Origin: Alphaproteobacteria bacterium
GTDB lineage: Bacteria; Pseudomonadota; Alphaproteobacteria; Rhizobiales; Rhizobiaceae
Assembly (NCBI GenBank): GCA_018823835.1
Contig: JAHJHT010000007.1
Coordinates: 1 to 64,000 of the forward strand
DNA: 64,000 bases
Direction of reading: 5' to 3'
Shown: positions 29,709 through 38,187 of the stretch, one piece after another
Numbering within the stretch: position 1 is the first letter of the stretch
Layout: each line of letters opens with the position of its first letter
Position numbers and translations under genes: made by a program
Notes under the pieces: model-generated
Told to the model about the DNA's origin: nothing
Seen by the model: only the letters and a program-made list of their open reading frames with translations
Databases searched by the model: none

Positions 29709-30796
29709 GCATCATCGAAAAGGCCGCGGCCATCGGCGGCGGGGTCATCGGCGCGGGCTGGGTCGCAAGGCTCCTGCTCAACGGCATCGACGTGGCGATC
29801 TACGATCCGGACCCCGAGGCAGACCGCAAGGTCGCCGAGGTGATGAAGGGCGCGCGCCGCGCCTACAAGCAGATGGTGCCCGGCGGCCTGCCGAAGGAAG
29901 GCAAGCTGACCTTCGCCAAGACCATTGCCGAAGCGGTGAAGGATGCCGACTTCATCCAGGAAAGCGTGCCCGAGCGGCTCGACCTCAAGCACAAGGTACT
30001 GGCTGAGATCGACGCGCATGCGCCGGCCAATGCCATCATCGGCTCGTCGACATCGGGCATACTGCCGTCCGACATGCAGGTGGCGATGAAGCGCCACCCG
30101 GAGCGGCTGGTCGTCGGCCATCCGTTCAACCCTGTCTACCTGCTGCCGCTGGTCGAGATCGTCGGCGGCAAGGAGACGTTTCCCGAGGCTGTCGAGGTTG
30201 CGCGGGAAATCTACGAATCGATCGGCATGAAGCCGGTGGTCATCCGCAAGGAGATCGAGGCCTTCGTCGGCGACCGCCTGCTCGAGGCGGCCTGGCGCGA
30301 GGCGCTCTGGCTGGTCAAGGACGACATCGTCACCGTCGAGGAACTCGATGACATCATGCGCTATTCCTTCGGCATCCGCTGGGCGCAGATGGGCATGTTC
30401 CAGGTCTATCGCGTCGCTGGCGGCGAAGCCGGCATGCGCCACTTCATGGCGCAGTTCGGTCCGTGCCTGAAATGGCCGTGGACCAAGCTGATGGACGTGC
30501 CGGAGCTGACCGACGAGCTGGTCGACAAGATCGCCGAGCAGTCCGACGCGCAGGCGCACGGCCTGTCGATCCGCCAGCTCGAGCGCATCCGCGACGACAA
30601 TCTGGTCGCCATCATGGAAGCGCTGTCGAAGCAGAACAAGGGCAAGGGCTGGGGCGCCGGCGCGCTGCACAACGACTACACCAAGCGCCTCGCCAAGCTG
30701 GCGTCGAACAAGCCGAAGGCTTCGAAGGCCGCCGTGAAGGCCAAGGCCGAAAAGCCGGTCAAGAAGGCCAAGACGCCAAAGAAAAAGAAGGGCTGA
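29705..30796 (+). CDS. L-carnitine dehydrogenase (3-hydroxyacyl-CoA dehydrogenase family), with Lys/Ala-rich C-terminal tail
   Basis: AAIGGGVIGAGWVARLLLNGIDVAIYDPDPEA, FIQESVPERLDLKHKVLAEID, GHPFNPVYLLPLVEIVGG, DRLLEAAWREALWLV. Confidence 0.88.
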   Translation: MSIIEKAAAIGGGVIGAGWVARLLLNGIDVAIYDPDPEADRKVAEVMKGARRAYKQMVPGGLPKEGKLTFAKTIAEAVKDADFIQESVPERLDLKHKVLAEIDAHAPANAIIGSSTSGILPSDMQVAMKRHPERLVVGHPFNPVYLLPLVEIVGGKETFPEAVEVAREIYESIGMKPVVIRKEIEAFVGDRLLEAAWREALWLVKDDIVTVEELDDIMRYSFGIRWAQMGMFQVYRVAGGEAGMRHFMAQFGPCLKWPWTKLMDVPELTDELVDKIAEQSDAQAHGLSIRQLERIRDDNLVAIMEALSKQNKGKGWGAGALHNDYTKRLAKLASNKPKASKAAVKAKAEKPVKKAKTPKKKKG

Positions 30797-30800
30797 GGCA

Positions 30801-31964
30801 ATGGATTTCGGCCTCACGGATGAACAGCGGCTGATCGTCGAGACGACGCGCGCCTTTGTCGAGAACGAGCTTTACCCGCACGAGGCGGAGGTTGAACGCA
30901 CCGGCCTGCTGCGCCCGGAACTGATTGCCGAGCTGAAGGCCAAGGCCATCGAGGCCGGGCTCTACGCCGCCAACATGCCGGAAGAGGTCGGCGGCGCGGG
31001 GCTCGATACCGTGACATGGCTGCTCTACGAGAAGGAACTCGGCCGCGCGAATTACGCGTTGCACTGGACCTGCGTGGCGCGCCCCTCGAACATCCTTTGC
31101 GCGGGCACCGAGGAGCAGCGCGAAAAGTACCTCTATCCATGCATCCGCGGCGAGAAGTCCGACTGCCTGGCGATGACCGAGCCAGGCGCCGGCTCGGACT
31201 TGCGCGGCATGAAGGCAACCGCCGTGCAGGATGGCGACGACTGGGTGCTGAACGGCACCAAGCATTTCATCAGCCATGCCGACATCGCCGATTTCGCCAT
31301 CGTCTTCATGGCCTCGGGCGAGGAGGAGACGCGGCGCGGCAAGCGCAAGAAGATCACCGCCTTCTTCGTCGACAAGGGCACCAAGGGCTTCAACGTGCGC
31401 GACGGCTACAGGAACGTCTCGCATCGCGGCTACACCAATTCGATACTCGAATTCGACGATTGCCGGCTGCCTTCAAGCCAGGTTCTGGGCGAAGTGCACA
31501 AGGGGTTCGAGGTCGCCAACAGCTGGCTCGGCGCGACCCGGCTGCAGGTCGGCGCGACCTGCCTCGGCCGGGCCGAGCGGGCGCTCGGCCACGCCATCGA
31601 CTACGCCGCGCAGCGCGAGCAGTTCGGCCAGAGCATCGGCAAGTTCCAGGGCGTATCCTTCAAGCTCGCCGACATGGCCGTCGAGCTGAAGGCTGCCGAG
31701 CTGATGATCCTCGAGGCGGCGTGGAAATACGATGCCGGCACCGTCACCGACCAGGACATGGCGATGGCCAAGCTGAAGGCTACCGAGATGCTCGCCTTCG
31801 TCGCCGACGAGGCGATCCAGATCCATGGCGGCATGGGGCTGATGGACGAGCTGCCGCTTGAGCGTATCTGGCGCGATGCGCGCGTCGAGCGCATCTGGGA
31901 AGGCACCAGCGAGATTCAGCGCCACATCATCTCGCGCGCGCTGCTTCGGGCGGTCGGAGGCTAA
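30801..31964 (+). CDS. Acyl-CoA dehydrogenase (gamma-butyrobetainyl/crotonobetainyl-CoA type inferred)
   Basis: CLAMTEPGAGSDLRGMKATAVQDGDDWVLNGTKHFISHA, IHGGMGLMDELPLERIWRDARVERIWEGTSEIQRHIISR. Confidence 0.9.
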   Translation: MDFGLTDEQRLIVETTRAFVENELYPHEAEVERTGLLRPELIAELKAKAIEAGLYAANMPEEVGGAGLDTVTWLLYEKELGRANYALHWTCVARPSNILCAGTEEQREKYLYPCIRGEKSDCLAMTEPGAGSDLRGMKATAVQDGDDWVLNGTKHFISHADIADFAIVFMASGEEETRRGKRKKITAFFVDKGTKGFNVRDGYRNVSHRGYTNSILEFDDCRLPSSQVLGEVHKGFEVANSWLGATRLQVGATCLGRAERALGHAIDYAAQREQFGQSIGKFQGVSFKLADMAVELKAAELMILEAAWKYDAGTVTDQDMAMAKLKATEMLAFVADEAIQIHGGMGLMDELPLERIWRDARVERIWEGTSEIQRHIISRALLRAVGG

Positions 31965-31973
31965 GTCGCCGCA

Positions 31974-32711
31974 ATGCCACCCGCGCCGCTTCGCGAGACC
32001 GACCTCTACCCGCCCGTCAAGCTGATGCTCGAAGGGCAGGGCTATGTCGTCAAGAGCGAGATCGGGGCGGCCGACATCGTTGCGGTACGCGGCGACGAGG
32101 AGCCGGTCATCGTCGAGCTGAAGACGAAATTCTCGCTGTCGCTGTTCCACCAGGCGGTGCAGCGGCAGGCCCTGACGGACACTGTCTATGTCGCCGTGCC
32201 GCGCGGCGAGGGGAAGCCTTTCATGAGTTCGCTCGCCGGCAACACGGCGCTCTGCCGCCGCCTGGGGCTGGGGCTGATCACGGTGCGCATGAGGGACGGT
32301 TTCGTCGAGATCCATTGCGATCCGGCAGCCTACAGACCGCGCCAGTCGAAGCCGCGCAAGGCGCGGCTGCTGCGCGAATTCGCCCGCCGCGTCGGCGACC
32401 CCAACAATGGCGGGGCGACGCGCGTCGGCCTGGTCACGGCCTACCGGCAGGACGCGCTGCTCTGCCTCAAGGTCCTGGAAGCGAGCGGCCCGACAAAGGC
32501 CGCGGAAGTGGCGCGGCAGGCGCGCGTAAAGCATGCCCGCCGCCTGATGGCAGACGATCATTACGGCTGGTTCGAGCGCGTCGCGACCGGCATCTACGAC
32601 CTGACGCCGAAGGGCCGCATTGCCGTCACCGACTATGCGGCCGAACTCGAACGGCTCGACGCGGCGATCGAGCAGGCAACCGGCAACGACGGGACAGTGG
32701 ACTTCAGATGA
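31974..32711 (+). CDS. DUF2161 family putative PD-(D/E)XK nuclease-fold protein
   Basis: DLYPPVKLMLEGQGYVVKSEIGAADIVAVRGDEEPVIVELKTKFSLSLFHQAVQRQ (D...ExK core); stop overlaps the next start as ATGA. Confidence 0.8.
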   Translation: MPPAPLRETDLYPPVKLMLEGQGYVVKSEIGAADIVAVRGDEEPVIVELKTKFSLSLFHQAVQRQALTDTVYVAVPRGEGKPFMSSLAGNTALCRRLGLGLITVRMRDGFVEIHCDPAAYRPRQSKPRKARLLREFARRVGDPNNGGATRVGLVTAYRQDALLCLKVLEASGPTKAAEVARQARVKHARRLMADDHYGWFERVATGIYDLTPKGRIAVTDYAAELERLDAAIEQATGNDGTVDFR

Positions 32712-34825
32712 GCGGTACGCGCGACATTTCCCGGCTCTTGCGGCCGAAATCCATTGCCGTCATCGGCGGCGGCTTCTTCGCGCCCAATGTCGTCAAGCAA
32801 TGCATCAAGATGGGCTTTGCCGGCCACATATGGCCGGTGCACCCGACGAAATCCGAGATCGAGGGCGTGGCGACCTTCGCTACGGTGGATGCGCTGCCCG
32901 GCGCGCCCGACGCAACCTTCATCGGCGTCAACCGGCACCTCACCATCGATATCGTGCGCTCGCTTGCCGAGCGCGGCGCCGGCGGCGCGATCTGCTTTGC
33001 CTCAGGCTTCCTCGAGGCCGGCGCCGATGATGCCGACGGGGCGCGGCTGCAGCAGGAACTGGTCAAGGCGGCCGGCGACATGCCGGTCATCGGGCCAAAC
33101 TGCTACGGGCTGATCAATTATGCCGACGGCGCCCTGCTCTGGCCGGACCAGCATGGCGGCCGGCGGCTTGCGCCCGGCGAGCGCGGCGTTGCCATCATCA
33201 CCCAGTCGTCGAACATCGCCTGCAACTTCACCATGCAGACGCGCGGCCTGCCGGTCGCTTTCCTGATGACGGCCGGCAACCAGGCGCAAACCGGCCTGTC
33301 GGAAATGGCGCTCGGGCTGATCGAGGACGAGCGCGTCTCGGCGCTCGGGCTGCACATCGAGGGTTTCGATTCCGTTGCCGGATTCGAGCGGCTGGCGGCG
33401 CGGGCGCGCGAACTGAAGAAGCCGATTGTCGCGATGAAGGTCGGCCGATCCGAGCAGGCGCGCACGGCGACGGTGTCGCATACGGCCTCGCTGGCCGGCT
33501 CCGACGCCGCTTCAGACGCTTTCCTGAAGCGTCTCGGCATCGCCCGCGTGGACGCCATCCCATCCTTCCTCGAGACCTTGAAGCTGCTGCATGTCGTCGG
33601 CCCGCTTTCCGGCCCGAAACTGTCCTCGATGAGCTGCTCGGGCGGCGAGGCGTCGGTGATGGCCGACAGCGCCGAGGGGCGGCGTGTCGGCTTTCCGAAG
33701 CTCGAGGCGGCGCACCACGCCCGCGTGAGGTCGACTCTGGGGCCTCTGGTGACCATCGCCAACCCGCTCGACTACCACACCTTCATCTGGAACGACGTGC
33801 CGGCGATGACCAAGGCCTTTTCGGCGATGGCGTCCGGCGGCTTCGACCTCAACATGCTGGTGCTCGATTTTCCGCGCTCGGACCGCTGCTCGGATGCCGA
33901 CTGGTGGGGGGCGGTGACAGCCTTCGAGGCGGCACTTTCGGCCAATGGCGCGCGCGGCGCCATCGTCGCCTCGATGGGCGAGAACCTTGCGGAAGCCTAT
34001 GCCGAGGGCCTGGTCGCAAAGGGCATCGTGCCGCTGCACGGCATTGTCGAGGCTTTCGACGCGGCCGAAGCCGCGTCCTTCATCGGCGAGGCCTGGGCGA
34101 AGGCCGACCGCGCCCCGGCCTCACCCTTGTGGAATGGTCGTATCGAAGGTTCCAATGGGGGAACTGACCAGCCGACACTGCCTGCCCGCCCCACCGAAGC
34201 CGCCGCCAAGGCGATGCTTGCCGGTTTAGGGTTGCCTGTACCGAAGGGCATCGAGGCCGGCTCCACCGACGAGGCGGTGGCCGCGGCGCACGAACTCGGC
34301 TTTCCGGTCGCCGTCAAGGCGCTCGGCCTGGCGCACAAGAGCGAGGCCGGAGCTGTCAGGCTGCATTTGCGCGACGAGGCGGCTGTTCGCGAGGCGGCAC
34401 ATGGCCTGATAGGGCTCGGCAGCGGGCTCTATGTCGAGCGCATGATTGCCAATAGTGTGGCCGAATTGATCGTCGGCGTGACGCGCGATCCGGTGTTCGG
34501 ACCGGTGATGACGCTGGGCTCCGGCGGCGTGCTGGTCGAGCTGCTGCGCGACAGTGCGACACTGCTCCTGCCGGCAAGCCGCGCAGACATCGAAGCCACG
34601 CTGCGCGGCCTGAAGCTGTTTCCGCTGCTCGACGGCTATCGCGGTAGGCCGAAGGCGGATCTCGCCGCCACCATCGATGCGGTTGCGGGTATTTCCCGTT
34701 TCGTGCTTGCCCATGCAGATCGCATAGAGGAACTAGACATCAACCCGCTCATTGCGTGTGCTGAGGGCGAAGGCGCCTGGATCGCCGACGCGCTGCTGAT
34801 TTTCACGGAGAATGCCCATGACTGA
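32708..34825 (+). CDS. ADP-forming acyl-CoA synthetase (acetate--CoA ligase family)
   Basis: LLRPKSIAVIGGG CoA-binding domain, VGPNCYG-like (VIGPNCYGLINY), ATVSHTASLAGSD, C-terminal ATP-grasp domain (GFPVAVKALGLAHKSEAGAV). Confidence 0.9.
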   Translation: MSGTRDISRLLRPKSIAVIGGGFFAPNVVKQCIKMGFAGHIWPVHPTKSEIEGVATFATVDALPGAPDATFIGVNRHLTIDIVRSLAERGAGGAICFASGFLEAGADDADGARLQQELVKAAGDMPVIGPNCYGLINYADGALLWPDQHGGRRLAPGERGVAIITQSSNIACNFTMQTRGLPVAFLMTAGNQAQTGLSEMALGLIEDERVSALGLHIEGFDSVAGFERLAARARELKKPIVAMKVGRSEQARTATVSHTASLAGSDAASDAFLKRLGIARVDAIPSFLETLKLLHVVGPLSGPKLSSMSCSGGEASVMADSAEGRRVGFPKLEAAHHARVRSTLGPLVTIANPLDYHTFIWNDVPAMTKAFSAMASGGFDLNMLVLDFPRSDRCSDADWWGAVTAFEAALSANGARGAIVASMGENLAEAYAEGLVAKGIVPLHGIVEAFDAAEAASFIGEAWAKADRAPASPLWNGRIEGSNGGTDQPTLPARPTEAAAKAMLAGLGLPVPKGIEAGSTDEAVAAAHELGFPVAVKALGLAHKSEAGAVRLHLRDEAAVREAAHGLIGLGSGLYVERMIANSVAELIVGVTRDPVFGPVMTLGSGGVLVELLRDSATLLLPASRADIEATLRGLKLFPLLDGYRGRPKADLAATIDAVAGISRFVLAHADRIEELDINPLIACAEGEGAWIADALLIFTENAHD

Positions 34826-35600
34826 CGTCGTCAAAACCCGCCGCGAAGGCGGTATCCTCGAGGTCACGCTCGACCGGCCGAAGGCCAACGCCATCGACCT
34901 GCAGACCTCGCGGCTGATGGGCGAGACCTTCAAGGCGTTCCGCGACGACCCGGAGTTGCGGGTCGCCATCGTGAAGACGGCGGGAGACAAGTTCTTCTCG
35001 GCCGGATGGGACCTCAAGGCGGCGGCCGGCGGCGACGCGGTCGACGGCGATTACGGCGTCGGCGGCTTTGCAGGCCTGCAGGAACTGCGCGACATGAACA
35101 AGCCGGTGATCGCCTGCGTCAACGGCATGGCGGTCGGCGGCGGCTTCGAACTGGCGCTGTCCTGCGACCTGATCTATGCGGCCGACGATGCGAGCTTCGC
35201 GCTGCCGGAAATCCGCGCCGGAACGCTGGCCGACGCGGCGACGCTGAAGTTGCCGAAGCGCATTCCCTACCACGTCGCCATGGACATGCTGCTGACGGGA
35301 CGCTGGATGGACGTCGCCGAGGCGCATCGCTGGGGCCTGGTCAACGAGGTACTGCCGAAGGACAAGCTCGAGGAGCGCGTCTGGGAAGTTGCCCGACTGC
35401 TGGAATCGGGACCGCCGCTCGTCTTTGCCGCGATCAAGGAAGTGGCGCGGGCCGCCGAGGGCATGGCTTTCCAGGACGCGATGAACCGCATTACCAAGCG
35501 GCAGTTCCGCACCGTCGACGAACTGTACGGTTCCGAGGACGGCATGGAAGGCTTCCGCGCCTTCGCGGAAAAGCGAGACCCGGTCTGGAAGGGAAAGTGA
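34818..35600 (+). CDS. Enoyl-CoA hydratase family, probable carnitinyl-CoA dehydratase (CaiD-like)
   Basis: LDRPKANAIDLQTSRLMGETFKAFRDDPELRVAIVKTAGDKFFSAGWDLK, GGGFELALSCDLIYAADDASFALPEI. Confidence 0.88.
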   Translation: MTDVVKTRREGGILEVTLDRPKANAIDLQTSRLMGETFKAFRDDPELRVAIVKTAGDKFFSAGWDLKAAAGGDAVDGDYGVGGFAGLQELRDMNKPVIACVNGMAVGGGFELALSCDLIYAADDASFALPEIRAGTLADAATLKLPKRIPYHVAMDMLLTGRWMDVAEAHRWGLVNEVLPKDKLEERVWEVARLLESGPPLVFAAIKEVARAAEGMAFQDAMNRITKRQFRTVDELYGSEDGMEGFRAFAEKRDPVWKGK

Positions 35601-35622
35601 AGGCCATGGCACAGGGGGCGTC

Positions 35623-36561
35623 ATGACCGACTACACGAAGCTGATCGACGCCGAAACCTGGGCCTATATCGACCGCGTCAACGCCTTTTATCCGCCCGAC
35701 ACGGTCGACTACACCGTTGACCAGCAGCGTGCGGTGTACGACCGCATGTGCCGGGCGTTTCACGCCGGCTACCCAGCCGGCGTGACGGCCAGCGACGCGA
35801 CGATCCCCACAGCGGCCACGGATATCCCGGTCCGCATCTACCGCAAGGCGGACAAGCCCGCGGCCTTGGTGCTCTACTTCCACGGCGGCGGCTTCATTCT
35901 CGGCGGGCTCGACAGCCATGACGATGTCTGCGCCGAGATCTGCGACCGCACCGACTTCAAGGTCGTTTCGGTCGACTATCGGCTGGCACCGGAACACGTC
36001 CACCCGGCAGCCTTCGAGGACGCACTGGCGGCCTATGAATGGTCAGCGGATGCTTACGGAATACCGATCGTGCTGTGCGGCGATTCCGCCGGCGGCAATC
36101 TCGCCGCCGCCGTCAGCCACGCGACGCGGGGCCACAAGGTCAGGCCAGCCGGGCAAGTTCTGATCTATCCGGGCCTCGGCGGCGACCGCAGCAGGGGCTC
36201 CTACGTGACGCATGCCGAGGCGCCGCAGCTGACGATGCGTGATCTCGAATTCTACAAGCATGTGCGCACTGGCGGCGTCGACCGCACGGGCGACATCACG
36301 CTGTCGCCGCTTGCCGACGCCGATTTCGCCAACCTGCCGCCGACGGTGCTCATCACTGCCGAATGCGACCCGCTGTCCTCTGACGGCGCGGCCTATGGAA
36401 GCCGTGTTGCGGAAGCGGGCGGGCGGGCGTATTGGCTCGAGGAGCCGGGCCTGGTGCATGGCTACCTGCGGGCGCGCCACAGCGTTGCACGGGCGCGCGC
36501 AAGTTTCACCCGCATCGTCGAGGCGGTCGGCGCGCTGGGCAGGCAGGAGTGGATCTGGTGA
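35623..36561 (+). CDS. Alpha/beta hydrolase (HSL family)
   Basis: LYFHGGGFILGGLDSHD, VSVDYRLAPEHVHPAAFEDALAAY, LCGDSAGGNLAAA, EEPGLVHGYLR. Confidence 0.92.
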   Translation: MTDYTKLIDAETWAYIDRVNAFYPPDTVDYTVDQQRAVYDRMCRAFHAGYPAGVTASDATIPTAATDIPVRIYRKADKPAALVLYFHGGGFILGGLDSHDDVCAEICDRTDFKVVSVDYRLAPEHVHPAAFEDALAAYEWSADAYGIPIVLCGDSAGGNLAAAVSHATRGHKVRPAGQVLIYPGLGGDRSRGSYVTHAEAPQLTMRDLEFYKHVRTGGVDRTGDITLSPLADADFANLPPTVLITAECDPLSSDGAAYGSRVAEAGGRAYWLEEPGLVHGYLRARHSVARARASFTRIVEAVGALGRQEWIW

Positions 36562-37232
36562 ATATGACGGCAAATGCCTTTCCGGCAACGGGGTTCTCGG
36601 CCTTTCTGTTCGACATGGATGGCACCATCCTGACGTCCATCCTGGCGACCGAGCGGGTCTGGGCCGGCTGGATGCGTGGCCACGGGCTCGATGTGGCGGC
36701 CTTGCTGCCGACGATCCACGGGATGCGCGCCATCGATACGATGCGCCGTCTGGCGGTACCCGGCATGGATCCGGAAGTGGAGGCGCGCCGGCTGCTCGCG
36801 CTGGAGTTGGAGGATGTCGGCGGCATCGAAGCGATCCGGGGCGCGGCGGCCTTCCTCGCCTCGCTGCCGCAGGACCGCTGGGCCGTGGTCACCTCGGCAC
36901 CGAAGGCGCTGGCGCTGAGGCGCATGGAGGCGGCAGGTCTGACCGCGCCGCCCGTCATCGTGACGGCCGAGGATGTTTCGCGGGGCAAGCCGGCGCCCGA
37001 CTGTTTCCTGCTCGGCGCGGAGCGCCTCCGCGTCACGGCAGAGTCCTGCCTGATTTTCGAGGACGCACCGGCCGGGATCGCCGCCGCGGAGGCCGCCGGC
37101 GCGCGCGTCATGGTGGTGACCGCGACCCATGACGACAAGTCCGGAGCGGGCCATGCAGCTATCGAGAGCTACGAGTCCATAGCCGCGATGACGGATGCCG
37201 CGGGCGCCCTGCACGTTCGCGCGCGGTCATAG
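36558..37232 (+). CDS. HAD-IA family hydrolase
   Basis: FLFDMDGTILTSILATE, VVTSAPKALALRRMEAAGL, GKPAPDCFLLGAERLRV, IFEDAPAGIAAAEAAGA; start GTG 36558 (GTGA overlap) or ATG 36564. Confidence 0.85.
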   Translation: MNMTANAFPATGFSAFLFDMDGTILTSILATERVWAGWMRGHGLDVAALLPTIHGMRAIDTMRRLAVPGMDPEVEARRLLALELEDVGGIEAIRGAAAFLASLPQDRWAVVTSAPKALALRRMEAAGLTAPPVIVTAEDVSRGKPAPDCFLLGAERLRVTAESCLIFEDAPAGIAAAEAAGARVMVVTATHDDKSGAGHAAIESYESIAAMTDAAGALHVRARS

Positions 37233-38072
37233 TCAGCTCAGGAAAGGCTTCGCCTTCATCGTAGCCGGGACCGGCACGCCGAGGCGTTTGAGAATGGTCG
37301 GTGCCAGCTGCAACTGGTCGAGCAGCGTTTCGGCCGCCGGTCCCTTGCCCTTGCCGAAATAATAGAGCGCGAAATCCTGCATCTCGTCGTCGTGGCCGCC
37401 GTGGTGGCCGCGGTCGGTCTGGCCGTGGTCGGCGGTCACCATGACCTCGTAGCCATTGTCCAGCCAGCGCGGCAGGTAGGCGGCCAGCATGGCGTCCATG
37501 ACGGCCAGCGCGTGGTCCATCTCGCCGCAGTCATGGCCGAAGCGGTGGCCCATCGAGTCCAGCGTGCAGGTGTGCAGGATGCCGTAATCGATGCCGTGCC
37601 GCTCGGCCAGCATGGTCAGCGTGGCGAACAGGTCGACATCGGACGGCGTCATCTGGTTGGCGTGGCCGTAGCCGGTCATGGTGTGGAAGCGGCCATGCGT
37701 GATCGGCCCGCCGGGCTCGTCATATTCGATGTCGCGCACCATGTCGAAAGGATAGCGGTTGAAGAATTCCGACCAGTAGGAATGGGTCACCGCGCCGGTC
37801 TTGCCACCGGCCTTCACCACTTCCGAGAAGACGTCGGGCTGGGCGACGCGGAAGCGCACCTCGTTGGACAGTATGCCGTGCGCCTGCGGTGCCACGCCGG
37901 TGTGGATCGAGGCGTAGCAGCAGGCCGAGGTAGAAGGCAGGACGGAGCGCATCTTCCAGGCGCGCGCGTCGCCCGACTGCACCCAGCCCTCCAGATTGCC
38001 CATGAACTTCTTCCAGTTGCGCCAGGGCAACCCGTCGAGGACGATGAGCAGGAGTTTTGTCTTGAGCGCCAT
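37233..38072 (-). CDS. Alkaline phosphatase / nucleotide pyrophosphatase family protein
   Basis: LLIVLDGLPWRNW, MRSVLPSTSACCYASIHTGVAPQAHGI, HTCTLDSMGHRFG, VMVTADHGQTDRGHHGGHDDEM. Confidence 0.88.
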   Translation of the reverse strand: MALKTKLLLIVLDGLPWRNWKKFMGNLEGWVQSGDARAWKMRSVLPSTSACCYASIHTGVAPQAHGILSNEVRFRVAQPDVFSEVVKAGGKTGAVTHSYWSEFFNRYPFDMVRDIEYDEPGGPITHGRFHTMTGYGHANQMTPSDVDLFATLTMLAERHGIDYGILHTCTLDSMGHRFGHDCGEMDHALAVMDAMLAAYLPRWLDNGYEVMVTADHGQTDRGHHGGHDDEMQDFALYYFGKGKGPAAETLLDQLQLAPTILKRLGVPVPATMKAKPFLS

Positions 38073-38135
38073 GTTTCCGATCCGGAAGTTTCGGACGCCG
38101 ACAGGTTCTGTCGCAGTCCGCTTCTAACCAAGAAA

Positions 38136-38165
38136 ATCCCCGCCACGGTATACCGCGGCGGGGAT
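38136..38165 (-). terminator. Rho-independent terminator of the minus-strand peptide ABC operon
   Basis: Bottom strand ATCCCCGCC-gCGGTATACCGt-GGCGGGGAT followed by TTTTCTT. Confidence 0.8.
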
Positions 38166-38187
38166 CATTATCGACGTCCAGTCAGGC

